Below are positions 8,920-16,677 of a stretch of 64,000 bases of DNA, one piece after another. The position numbers and the translations under genes are program-made. Source of the DNA: Pseudosulfitobacter koreensis (GTDB lineage Bacteria; Pseudomonadota; Alphaproteobacteria; Rhodobacterales; Rhodobacteraceae); contig NZ_JANKJG010000007.1 of assembly GCF_024733015.1 (NCBI RefSeq), positions 124,001 to 188,000 on the forward strand, given 5' to 3'. Numbering within the stretch: the first letter of the stretch is position 1; every line of letters begins with the position of its first letter. The notes beneath the pieces are model-generated. The model did not search any database. It saw only the letters and a program-made list of their open reading frames with translations, and was not told the DNA's origin.

Positions 8920-9363
8920 CTAATCCGCCGTATCCAGCCACACGGTCACCGGCCCGTCGTTGGTCAGGCTGACGGCCATATCCGCACCGAATTGCCCGGT
9001 CTGCGTGGCGACCCCGAGATCGCGCAGGTCTTGCGCGAACTGCAGATACAACGCCTCCGCCCGATCCGGTTTCGCCGCCCCCGAAAATCCCGGACGGTTG
9101 CCGCGCGACGTATCAGCCGCCAGCGTGAACTGGCTGACCACCAGGGCCGAGCCGCCGACCTGCAGCACCGACAGGTTCATCTTGCCCGCCTCGTCCTTGA
9201 ACAGCCGCAGCTTCGATATTTTCAGCGCCAGCGCGCGGGCCGTGTCGGCGTCATCCTCGGGCATCGCACAGACCAGGATCAGCAGGCCGGGGCCAGTCCG
9301 GCCCACCAGCGCGCCGTCCACATGCACCGACGCCTCGGTCACCCGTTGCAGCAGCGCGCGCAT
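8920..9363 (-). CDS. dtd: D-aminoacyl-tRNA deacylase
   Basis: 147 residues beginning [13 protein letters not shown], the usual Dtd start. It shows the two active-site motifs: [17 protein letters not shown] (family SQFTL-A) and the C-terminal Gly-cis-Pro motif NDGPVTVW. It hydrolyses D-amino acids, and mis-attached glycine, from tRNA in the cytoplasm. The start codon overlaps the stop of the nitroreductase gene (TGATG at 9361-9365), so it is probably the last gene of the minus-strand operon running from about 16600. The frame is open upstream of 9363, but only because it shadows the nitroreductase gene. Confidence 0.96.
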   Translation of the reverse strand: MRALLQRVTEASVHVDGALVGRTGPGLLILVCAMPEDDADTARALALKISKLRLFKDEAGKMNLSVLQVGGSALVVSQFTLAADTSRGNRPGFSGAAKPDRAEALYLQFAQDLRDLGVATQTGQFGADMAVSLTNDGPVTVWLDTAD

Positions 9364-10034
9364 CAGTCCTGCCAGTCGATGACGTCGGCAGGCGCCGCGC
9401 GTTCGGTGCGAAAGCTGTTGGCCGGATGATCGGGGTCCGCATAGCCGAAGGATATGGCACACAGCAGGTTGCGATCCTCGGGCAGCCCGAAATGCGCGCG
9501 TACCATCGGCGCATGGGCCGCAATCGCCGCCTGCGCAATCGACGCCACGCCCAGTGCCGCCGCCGCCAGCGTGAACGCGGTGACAAAGCCGCCACTGTCC
9601 ATCGCGCCATATGGCCCCAGCTCCTTGGGCGCAGTCACCAGCGCCACATGCGGCGCGCCGAACAGTCGGTAGTTCTCCATCATCTGCTTGGCTGCCGCCG
9701 GACGGTCACCCTTTTCGATGCCCACGGCATTATAAAGCTGAAAGCCACAGGCCCGACGCCGGTCACCGTAGACGCCGCGATATTTCTCGGGCCACTCCAG
9801 ATCGGGCGCGGGCGCATTGGCCATCGCGTGCGCATAAAGCGCCTCGCGAAAGCGTTCGGTCGCCGCACCTCGGGTCACGGTCAACTGCCAGGGCTGCGCG
9901 TTGCACCAGCTTGGCACCTTCTGGGCAGCAGCAACAATCGCCTCGACGGTCGCCTGCGGCACAGGGTCGGGCAGGTAGCCGCGACAGGAGTAGCGGGCGT
10001 CCAGCACCGCGTTCAGGGTGTCGATCTCACTCAT
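9363..10034 (-). CDS. Nitroreductase family FMN oxidoreductase
   Basis: 223 residues with the nitroreductase fold landmarks: [12 protein letters not shown] (FMN phosphate contact RxSxR-like start), [34 protein letters not shown] and a C-terminal [17 protein letters not shown]. Such enzymes are FMN-dependent NAD(P)H oxidoreductases of nitro compounds, quinones or enones. Start 10034 has AAGAGG 5 bases upstream. It begins 12 bases after the zinc-ribbon gene and overlaps dtd, so it is likely co-transcribed with the SPFH/TelA run. The physiological substrate is unknown. Confidence 0.9.
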   Translation of the reverse strand: MSEIDTLNAVLDARYSCRGYLPDPVPQATVEAIVAAAQKVPSWCNAQPWQLTVTRGAATERFREALYAHAMANAPAPDLEWPEKYRGVYGDRRRACGFQLYNAVGIEKGDRPAAAKQMMENYRLFGAPHVALVTAPKELGPYGAMDSGGFVTAFTLAAAALGVASIAQAAIAAHAPMVRAHFGLPEDRNLLCAISFGYADPDHPANSFRTERAAPADVIDWQD

Positions 10035-10046
10035 TTGAACCTCTTG

Positions 10047-11162
10047 TTAACCTTGCGCGGCAAAAAAGCCGACAACACCCGCCACCAGCAACCCAAGCAC
10101 CACCGCGATGGTGATCTTGATCGCCGAATAGGGCCGTTCGCCCTGCACCCGGCCCGTGCGCCCGTTCACGACAAATCTGTACGTATTCCCGCGATATTTG
10201 TACGCCGCCAGCCAGACCGGCAGCAGGATGTGCTTGAACGTCACCTCGCCCAGCGTGGTGTCCATCTGGTGAATGCGCTGACGGTCGCCGCCGATGTCGA
10301 ACCGCACATCGCGCTCGATCACCCGGTCCATATGGGCGCGCGCCTCGGCATAGCCGTCTTTCAGCGCGACCGAATAGGCCTCGGCGCGAAAGCCCGCCAG
10401 ATATTCCGGCGCATAGGGTTCCAGCGCCGACAGATCCCACGGCTGCAACCCGTCGGTATAACGTTTCGGCAGGCTGGTCGACGCCAGCACCAGCACGTCG
10501 TCAAAGAACCGCGCGACCCGGCCCGCGGCACGGTTCCAGCGCACCTTGGCCTCTTGCACCATCGTCGGCTTGCCATCGCGCATCACCGTGCGGGTGACGT
10601 AATAGACCGTGCCGCGTTCGCCCGAATACGAGGTCTTGGTGTCCGCGTCGAAGGTCCAATAGGGCACATAGATGCCCTGCATCGTGCGGCCCTTGCGCGC
10701 ATAGTCCTGCAAACCGTTGGGCGCGAACCACAGCCGTCCCAGCCAGTCGGTCATCGCCTCGCGCGCGGCGGTTTCGGTCAGGCCAAACGGCAGCACCCCG
10801 CGTGGCTTGATATGGCGGTTTACGCCGGTGTCGGCCACCACGGGCGTCGCGCAGAACGGGCATTCGGTGGCGTGCACCTTGGGGTCGAATTCCACCTCGG
10901 CGGCGCAATTGGGGCACTTGGAAACACGGGTTTCCTCGATCTCGGCCTCGGGCAGGCGGGCGTCCATCGCCGCGCGGAAATCCTGTTCACGGATCGCCAC
11001 GCGCCTCGGCGCGGCCTCGTCCACCGCCTGAACATGGCCGCAGTGGTCACATTTCAGCTGGCCCTGACCGGGCGCGAACCGCATGTCGGCACCGCAGGCG
11101 TCACAGGGAAATCGGTGTTCGCCGGCGGGCGCGGGGGGCATCTGGTCGTCTTCAAAGCTCAT
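10047..11162 (-). CDS. Double zinc-ribbon protein with one C-terminal membrane segment
   Basis: 371 residues. Two N-terminal zinc ribbons: CDACGADMRF...CDHCG (about 20-42) and CPNCAAEVEF...CPFC (about 83-104). A long middle region follows (GIYVPYWTFDADTKTSYSG, FKHILLPVWLAAYKYRGNTY), then one hydrophobic helix at the very end (ITIAVVLGLLVAGVVGFFA). Such proteins are often mislabelled as PriA or TFIIB-like but lack helicase motifs. Similar zinc-ribbon membrane proteins are encoded beside SPFH proteins, for example B. subtilis ydjG beside ydjI (from memory). Here an SPFH gene lies two genes upstream, so a role in membrane quality control is a reasonable inference. No enzyme motif seen. Confidence 0.8.
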   Translation of the reverse strand: MSFEDDQMPPAPAGEHRFPCDACGADMRFAPGQGQLKCDHCGHVQAVDEAAPRRVAIREQDFRAAMDARLPEAEIEETRVSKCPNCAAEVEFDPKVHATECPFCATPVVADTGVNRHIKPRGVLPFGLTETAAREAMTDWLGRLWFAPNGLQDYARKGRTMQGIYVPYWTFDADTKTSYSGERGTVYYVTRTVMRDGKPTMVQEAKVRWNRAAGRVARFFDDVLVLASTSLPKRYTDGLQPWDLSALEPYAPEYLAGFRAEAYSVALKDGYAEARAHMDRVIERDVRFDIGGDRQRIHQMDTTLGEVTFKHILLPVWLAAYKYRGNTYRFVVNGRTGRVQGERPYSAIKITIAVVLGLLVAGVVGFFAAQG

Positions 11163-11227
11163 GGCTCAGACCATGCCACTGATCGTCGGGGGTGTCATCT
11201 GGTGTCTTTTGCTTGATTGCGGGGGCG

Positions 11228-11820
11228 TTAAAGATAGCGGTGAAACCGCACCGGCACCATGATCCGCAAGGCGTTGTCGCGCAACCGGTAATGCCGCCAG
11301 ATGTGGAACAGCGCATGGCGCCCGCCACCACGCCCAGGGCATAGAACTGCACGATATGCACGGTTCCAATGATCCCGTTGGCGGTGTCCATGTCCATCGG
11401 CGGCGCGATGGGCAGAAAGCCCCCCGCTTTCAGCAGCACAGCCGAGGTCAGCCCCAGCAGAAACCCGGTGAACGCCACGAAGAACAGCCCCCAGATCAAC
11501 GTCAGATGCAGCCAGCGGTGGGCAGGGCGCAGCCAGCCGCGCAGCTTCGGACCCGGACGGCTGGCCAGCCCGCGCCGCATCAGATCGGCAGTCCACGCCA
11601 GCGACAGCGACACGAACACCAGCGCCAGCATCGAATGCGCCTGAAAGGCACGCGGACCAAAGGGGGTGACATCCTTGGGCTGGACCAGCAGAAACCAGAT
11701 GAACAGAGGCACCATGATCCAGTGCAGCCATTTCAGCGCGACCCGCCGGGAGGGGACGCGGTCGCGCAGATGCGGCTTGCGCGGGCGGATATCATGGGCC
11801 TCTGTCATGTCATCTGACAC
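11228..11820 (-). pseudogene. Cytochrome b561-like membrane protein, single frameshift
   Basis: The frame from ATG 11820 encodes a four-helix b561-type cytochrome: ALKWLHWIMVPLFIW, AFQAHSMLALVF, RPAHRWLHLTLIWGLFF and VHIVQFYALGVVAG with candidate haem His residues. After VVAG the frame runs into Cys/Ser/Thr-rich nonsense and over the next gene. A neighbouring frame continues exactly as the family expects (HALFHIWRHYRLRDNALRIMVP, stop at 11228). A net one-base gain, or two-base loss, near 11314-11325 restores a protein of about 197 residues. This may be a sequencing error or a real mutation. b561 proteins carry electrons from the quinone pool; the partner is unknown. It lies between the SPFH and zinc-ribbon genes in the same operon. 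Confidence 0.78.
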
Positions 11821-11865
11821 GTGGGGCGGACGGGATTAGTTTCACGCCACGCGCCCCGGTCAGCC

Positions 11866-12981
11866 TCAGGCTCCCGGAGGGGGCGGCGGCAGGATGGTGA
11901 ACAGCTGCGCCAGCTCGCCTACGTCCTCGGCGCGCATCCAGCCGTCCTGGCCTGCGGTCCACACATAGGTTTCGCGGGTCAGCGTGCCTTCCGTCGCCAT
12001 GCGGCCCAGCCGCGCCTTGGAGAACGGACCGTCGGTCTTGCCGTCCTCGGCGATGTGCCAGACATGTTCGACCGGCGGTGGCGGCGGTGCTGCGGGCGCA
12101 GGTGCCGCACCTTGGGGCCGTGCCCCCCACGGCCCCGCACCGCCCGCGACCTGCTGGCCGATCTGCATGCCCAGCCCCGCGCCCAGACCGGTCTGCATCG
12201 CCGCAGCGCCTGCACCTTCGCGGCCCATCGCCTCGGCGGTCTGGAACTGCAGGTATTCGTTCAGGTTGCCGATCACCCCCATCGACGAGCGTTTGTCCAT
12301 CACCGCCTCGACCGCAGGCGGAAGCGAGATGTTCTCGATGTAAAGCTCGGGCAGCATCAGCCCGTAGTCCGCGATCACCGGCGTGATCTGCTTGGCCACC
12401 AGCTGCCCCAGCTCGCGGGTATTGGCGGCCATGTCCATCACCGGAATCCCCGAACCTGCCAGCGTGCGCGAAAATTCCTGCACGATGATGTTGCGGATCT
12501 GAAAGCTGATCTCGTCCATGGTGAATTCGCCGTCGGTGCCGACGATCTCCAGCAGGAACTTGGCGGGGTCCGAAACCTTGACCGAATAGGTGCCGAAGGC
12601 GCGCAGGCGCACGGGGCCAAATTCGGGATCACGGGCGATGATCGGGTTCTTGGTGCCCCACTTCAGATCGTTGAACCGGGTGGTGTTGACGAAATAGACT
12701 TCGGATTTGAAGGGCGATTTGAACCCGTGATCCCAGTGCTGCAGGGTCGTCATGATCGGCATGTTGTTGGTCTCAAGCATGTAGAGACCGGGGGTGAACA
12801 CGTCCGCCAGCTGGCCCTCGTGCACAAAAACCGCCGCCTGACCCTCGCGCACGGTCAGCTTGGCGCCGTATTTGATCTCGTGGCCATGCCGCTCGAACCG
12901 CCAGACCATCGTGTCGCGGGTGTTGTCGGTCCAGTGGATGACGTCGATGAATTCGCCGGAGAGGAAATCGAAAATGCCCAT
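11866..12981 (-). CDS. SPFH/Band-7 protein with C-terminal GYF_2-type domain
   Basis: 371 residues. An N-terminal SPFH-like domain (about 30-250: EGQAAVFVHEGQLADVFTPG, RAFGTYSVKVSDPAKFLLEI, DYGLMLPELYIENISLP) is followed by a Gly/Ala/Pro-rich linker (about 265-315). A C-terminal GYF_2/DUF4339 domain (about 316-362) carries the W-H-I...DGKTDGPFSKARL...TYVW...GWMRAEDV pattern. Unlike flotillins there is no N-terminal membrane anchor. It resembles the YdjI-like 'virion core' SPFH group that recruits membrane-stress proteins. The GYF-like domain should bind proline-rich or peptide partners. The gene starts 83 bases after the DUF2927 stop. Function beyond membrane-scaffold chemistry is inference. 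Confidence 0.9.
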   Translation of the reverse strand: MGIFDFLSGEFIDVIHWTDNTRDTMVWRFERHGHEIKYGAKLTVREGQAAVFVHEGQLADVFTPGLYMLETNNMPIMTTLQHWDHGFKSPFKSEVYFVNTTRFNDLKWGTKNPIIARDPEFGPVRLRAFGTYSVKVSDPAKFLLEIVGTDGEFTMDEISFQIRNIIVQEFSRTLAGSGIPVMDMAANTRELGQLVAKQITPVIADYGLMLPELYIENISLPPAVEAVMDKRSSMGVIGNLNEYLQFQTAEAMGREGAGAAAMQTGLGAGLGMQIGQQVAGGAGPWGARPQGAAPAPAAPPPPPVEHVWHIAEDGKTDGPFSKARLGRMATEGTLTRETYVWTAGQDGWMRAEDVGELAQLFTILPPPPPGA

Positions 12982-13064
12982 GTGGCCCTCGCAATTGATG
13001 TGTTGCCTTGCAGCCTGTCACAGCTTGGTCGTTCTCGCCAGAAAAACTGGGAAAAAGGCGCGGT

Positions 13065-14030
13065 CTAAAGCGGCCCGTCCGTCTTTTCGCGCGCCAGAAT
13101 GCGCACCAGCGGCTCGGCCTCGGCCAGGCTCATCCCGATGTCCAGCCGGTCGTCATAAAGCATCCCCAGCAGCATCTCGTCGTGGTCGGTCAGCAGCGCG
13201 AATTCGTCGTCATCGTTAAAGATCGACGGGCGCGCACGCGGGCTGTCGTTGGCCAGCCCCAGCCCCTGCGCCAGCTCTTCGTGGATGCAGCTCAGGCGCA
13301 TCAGATCGGGATTTTCCGACCGGATCACCGCGACGGCGGCGGTATAGGTGTACTTGTCCGGGCCGGTCGCATAGGCGGCCACGGCGCAATAGATGTCATC
13401 GCCCAGGTTCATCAGCGGGGCCAGCGAGGCGGCGGTGATGCCCGGAATGCGAGTCGCTTCTTCGGTCAGCATCTGCACGCGCTCGTCTTCCGACACGAAG
13501 AACACCATGAAGTTGGGGGCGTTGCCCATCGCGATCGGATGGCCGGAGGCGCGCGCCAGCCGCGCGGCGTAGCTTGCGACATCGCTGCGGTCCTGCCTGC
13601 GCTGCGAGGCGGGCACCGATTGGCCGAACGACACCGCCATGCGCACCGGTCCGTCCCAGCGGCGCAGCCTGTCCGGTATGCCCGATGCGACGTTGCCCGC
13701 ACCGTATTCATTGTAGAACACGATCTGGTTGAAGTTGCGGGCCAGCATGTCGGCGCTGAACGGCGTGTCAGGCCCGCCGCCGTCCTGACGCATCAGCCCC
13801 TGGGACAGTTGCGCCGACTGCACCTGCGCCAGATAGCTGCGCTTGGCGGCACTTTCCTCCGAGGTGGGTAGCGCCACGGGGGCAGGCACCGCCACGGACA
13901 CAGGCCGCGCGCGCGGGGTCAGGACAGGCTCCACCGGGGCCACCAGGTCGCAGCCGACCAACGCCAGCCCCAGCGCCATCGCACCAAGCCATCTTGCCCC
14001 CCGCACGTCAGGTAACGCCGCGATGCCCAT
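13065..14030 (-). CDS. DUF2927 lipoprotein, metalloprotease-like motif
   Basis: 321 residues with a lipoprotein signal (lipobox LVGC, Cys about 27), so it should be membrane-anchored facing the periplasm. The DUF2927 region contains CIHEELAQGLGLANDSP, an HExxx-G-type motif, followed by DDDEFALLTDHDEMLLGMLYD. This pattern resembles zincin proteases, but activity has not been established to my knowledge. It begins 3 bases after the telA stop and is almost certainly co-translated with it. A lipoprotein partner in a cytoplasmic TelA/SPFH module suggests a system that spans the membrane. The start at 14030 lacks a strong ribosome site but gives a proper signal peptide. Confidence 0.85.
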   Translation of the reverse strand: MGIAALPDVRGARWLGAMALGLALVGCDLVAPVEPVLTPRARPVSVAVPAPVALPTSEESAAKRSYLAQVQSAQLSQGLMRQDGGGPDTPFSADMLARNFNQIVFYNEYGAGNVASGIPDRLRRWDGPVRMAVSFGQSVPASQRRQDRSDVASYAARLARASGHPIAMGNAPNFMVFFVSEDERVQMLTEEATRIPGITAASLAPLMNLGDDIYCAVAAYATGPDKYTYTAAVAVIRSENPDLMRLSCIHEELAQGLGLANDSPRARPSIFNDDDEFALLTDHDEMLLGMLYDDRLDIGMSLAEAEPLVRILAREKTDGPL

Positions 14031-14033
14031 GAC

Positions 14034-15230
14034 TTAACCCGGAACAGATGTGCCGGAAGTGTCGCCGGTGCCGTCCTTGCGCGCCTTGGCCGAGGCCAGC
14101 GTGTCGCGCAGGTCGGCTTCCAGCTTTTGCAGGTCCGCTTCGGCGGCGGCGCGTTTGGTCTTGCCCTCGTCGGCGATCTGCAGGCTTTCCTGAATGGTGC
14201 CGATCAGGTCGGCATTGGCCTGTTTCACCGCTTCGATGTCAAAGACGCCACGCTCCATCTCGGTGCGGATCACCTTGTTGCTGTCGCGCAGGTTCTTCGC
14301 GTTCGACGTCAGCAACTCGTTGGTCAGATCGTTGGCGTCGCGCACGGCGGCGGCGGCCTCCAGACTGCGCTGCATGGTCACCGCCTGCGCCAGCTGGGTT
14401 TCCCACAGGGGCACGGTGTTCACGAGGGTCGAGTTGATCTTGGTCACCAGCGACTTGTCGTTCTCCTGCACCAGCCGGATCGAGGGCAGCGACTGCATCG
14501 TCACCTGGCGGGTCAGTTTCAGATCGTGCACCCGGCGTTCCAGATCGTCGCGCGCGGCGCGCAGGTCGCGCAGCTCCTGCGCCTTCATCACCTGATCGTT
14601 CTCCGCCGCCGCCTTGACCTCGGCCTCCTTGGCGGGGATCACGTCGCTGTCCATCTCCTCGATCTTGGCCTCGCCCGCCGCGATGTAGAGCGCGAGTTCG
14701 TCATAGAAATCGAGCGTCTTTTCATAGAGCATATCAAGCGACTTGATGTCTTTCAGCAGCTTGTGCTCGTGGGTCAGCAGGTTGTCGGTGATCTTGTCGA
14801 TCTGTCCTTGGACATCCTCGAACTTGGCGGTGAACTTGGCAAAGGGCGCGGCACGCCCCAACAGCTTTTCCCACCACGACCGGTCGCGGCGCACGTCCAG
14901 TTCCGACACAGAGAAGCCGCGGATCGTGGTCACGATGCTGCGCAGGCTGTCGCCCGCGGGCCCCACGTCCTTGTTGCGCACGTCCGTCAGCATCGCCTGC
15001 GAGATGGTCTGCAGTTCCGCCTGCGCGCCCGATCCGAAATAGACGATGGACTGGGTGTCGGTGATGTCGATCTCGTCCATGCGCTTGCGGATCTCGGCGC
15101 TGACGGGGGCATCGGCGTCTTTCAACGCGACGACTTCGGTCGCCGCTTTGGGCTCTGGCAGGATCACCGCGTTGATCTGGTCGACGTCGGCCAGCGATTT
15201 TTGTGCCTGTTGGCGCACTGTGTCGGACAT
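14034..15230 (-). CDS. telA: TelA/KlaA toxic-anion resistance family protein
   Basis: 398 residues, mostly helical and charged, with the TelA family blocks: DVRNKDVGPAGDSLRSIV, WEKLLGRAAPFAKFTAKFEDVQGQIDKI, SLDMLYEKTLDFYDELALYIAAGE, LTRQVTMQSLPSIRLVQENDKSLVTKI and TVPLWETQLAQAV. TelA proteins accompany tellurite and other stress-resistance loci; their mechanism is unresolved. Start 15230 is preferred over the in-frame ATG at 15239 because AGGA sits 9 bases before 15230 and directly abuts 15239. It lies between an XpaC-family gene (26-base gap) and the DUF2927 lipoprotein gene, a neighbour set recalled from comparative studies of Ter-like systems. Confidence 0.92.
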   Translation of the reverse strand: MSDTVRQQAQKSLADVDQINAVILPEPKAATEVVALKDADAPVSAEIRKRMDEIDITDTQSIVYFGSGAQAELQTISQAMLTDVRNKDVGPAGDSLRSIVTTIRGFSVSELDVRRDRSWWEKLLGRAAPFAKFTAKFEDVQGQIDKITDNLLTHEHKLLKDIKSLDMLYEKTLDFYDELALYIAAGEAKIEEMDSDVIPAKEAEVKAAAENDQVMKAQELRDLRAARDDLERRVHDLKLTRQVTMQSLPSIRLVQENDKSLVTKINSTLVNTVPLWETQLAQAVTMQRSLEAAAAVRDANDLTNELLTSNAKNLRDSNKVIRTEMERGVFDIEAVKQANADLIGTIQESLQIADEGKTKRAAAEADLQKLEADLRDTLASAKARKDGTGDTSGTSVPG

Positions 15231-15256
15231 ATCTGTCATTCCTAAATTATTCAGAT

Positions 15257-16201
15257 TTATTCTTCGGTTTTATCAGAGGCGCTTTTGTCGGGGGCAATAT
15301 GAACGCCCTCGCGCTGCAAACGGTCGCGCAGGACGTCAATCTCGACATTCAGATCGCTGCGGTCATCCAGCAGCAGCGCCTCGGTGCGCGCATCGAAATT
15401 CTGTTCCAGATCATCCAGCAAGGCGGCATAATTGGCGCGTGCCTTGGCGTCGCGGGTGCGGGCGTAGATGTCCGCGAACTTGATCGTCGCGTCGCGGGCA
15501 CCCATCAGGTAGACGCCCAGGTAACGCCGCGCCGCCGTCAGATCACGGGGGTCTTCCTCGACCGTGCGGATCAGGGTGCGGGCCTTGGCCTGAAACTGTG
15601 CCAGCCGCGCCTCCATCTTGCGGTCATTGGCGCGCAACAGCGCCTCGGACATCTCGCGCAGGTATCTTTCGGCCTCGTCGACCACGCGGGCCACGCGGTC
15701 CTGCTGGAAGGTGTCGATGCCCTCCATGCCCTTGGCGCGCATCGGGTCGATGCCGAAGGCGGCGATATGCAGCCCGCCTGCGACCACACCGTATATCACC
15801 GACGAGACGACATCGGAGGCATGGGTCAGCCCCGCCAGAAACGCGCCCGCCGCCACGGCGAAGCTCGCCACCAGCTTGCGCGGCAGCGCAGGGCGGCGCG
15901 CGATCTTGCGGTCATGATAGGCGGCCTCGGCGCGCAGGCCTTCGCGGGTCAGCGCGGCGGCCAGCGCCCAGATGGCGGCCCCCACCAGCCCGGTCGCAAG
16001 CGGCACGGCACCGCCGCCGAACGAGGTCAGCGCCAGCGCCAGCGGCGGCAGGAACATCAGGTTCGACCGCAGCCCCGCCGGATCGACCTGCGCAGGGGCG
16101 GGCAGGATGCCATGCTTTTGCGCGGCACTGGACGCGCCGGACACATCACCGCCAACGGGGCCGCCATCGGGGCTGTATTTGCCACCATACCGCTGTGCCA
16201 T
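15257..16201 (-). CDS. XpaC-family membrane protein (5-bromo-4-chloroindolyl phosphate hydrolysis type)
   Basis: 314 residues. After a Gly-rich N-terminus there are two hydrophobic hairpins (LMFLPPLALALTSFGGG / TGLVGAAIWALAAALT, and LVASFAVAAGAFLAGL / VVSSVIYGVVAGGL). A long helical cytoplasmic tail follows (DPMRAKGMEGIDTFQQDR... VEEDPRDLTAARRYLGVYLMGARDATIKFADIYART). That tail is the XpaC signature region. XpaC was named for an indolyl-phosphate phenotype in Bacillus, but the biochemical role is unknown. Its ATG overlaps the stop of the preceding small membrane gene (TGATG), and telA follows within 26 bases. XpaC and TelA genes often occur together. Confidence 0.85.
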   Translation of the reverse strand: MAQRYGGKYSPDGGPVGGDVSGASSAAQKHGILPAPAQVDPAGLRSNLMFLPPLALALTSFGGGAVPLATGLVGAAIWALAAALTREGLRAEAAYHDRKIARRPALPRKLVASFAVAAGAFLAGLTHASDVVSSVIYGVVAGGLHIAAFGIDPMRAKGMEGIDTFQQDRVARVVDEAERYLREMSEALLRANDRKMEARLAQFQAKARTLIRTVEEDPRDLTAARRYLGVYLMGARDATIKFADIYARTRDAKARANYAALLDDLEQNFDARTEALLLDDRSDLNVEIDVLRDRLQREGVHIAPDKSASDKTEE

Positions 16202-16395
16202 CAGTCGGCCCCCAGCCAGCCGGTGCCGACGCCCAGCATCACCACCATCAGCAGACCGAACGAGATTTTCGGGATCGTGCCCGAAGGCGCGCCATCGGCC
16301 CCCGCGCGCGGCGCCTCGCGAAACACCGATGTCACCGCACTGGCGGCCACCAGAACGGCAAGTATCAGGATCGCGATCAGGATCAGTCGGGACAT
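16201..16395 (-). CDS. Small two-helix membrane protein
   Basis: 64 residues: an N-terminal helix (LILIAILILAVLVAASAV), a short polar loop with FREAPRAGADGAPSG, and a second helix (ISFGLLMVVMLGVGTGW). The stop codon overlaps the XpaC-family start (TGATG at 16199-16203), and an AAAGGA lies about 11 bases before its ATG, which supports a real gene. I do not recognise a named family. The tight coupling suggests a membrane partner of the XpaC/TelA module. Confidence 0.7.
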   Translation of the reverse strand: MSRLILIAILILAVLVAASAVTSVFREAPRAGADGAPSGTIPKISFGLLMVVMLGVGTGWLGAD

Positions 16396-16459
16396 CCGGG
16401 AGGGTCCTTTGTTCAGCAGTGGCTTCTACATAAGGCCGCCACGGGAATTTAACCAGTGC

Positions 16460-16600
16460 TCAGCGTGGTCGTGATGGCGATGACGCAGCCCTTTTTTGCG
16501 CAGGTGCGCGGCACCGCACCGCAGCGCGGCTCGACGCGACCAGCAACAGGCCAAGCGCCGAAAGCGCGCCCAGAATTTCAAATGTCATGAGTTCGGTCAT
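16460..16600 (-). CDS. Possible small membrane peptide, perhaps frameshifted
   Basis: 46 codons starting MTELMTFEILGALSALGLLLV, one hydrophobic helix, with GGGGAA about 7 bases upstream of the ATG. After the A6 run (T6 on the plus strand, 16492-16497) the frame becomes Ser/Pro/Arg-rich and stops at 16460. Removing one A joins a frame that reads KGLRHRHHDHAEHWLNSRGG and ends at 16426, which looks more protein-like. If real, it would head the XpaC/TelA operon. Weak call based on ribosome site and helix only. Confidence 0.35.
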   Translation of the reverse strand: MTELMTFEILGALSALGLLLVASSRAAVRCRAPAQKRAASSPSRPR

Positions 16601-16677
16601 GGTGTTTCCCCACAGGTTGCATGTGACGGGACAACCGGACGCGCGGGGGTAAAGTTCCCCGCGCGGTCCCTCGGGGG

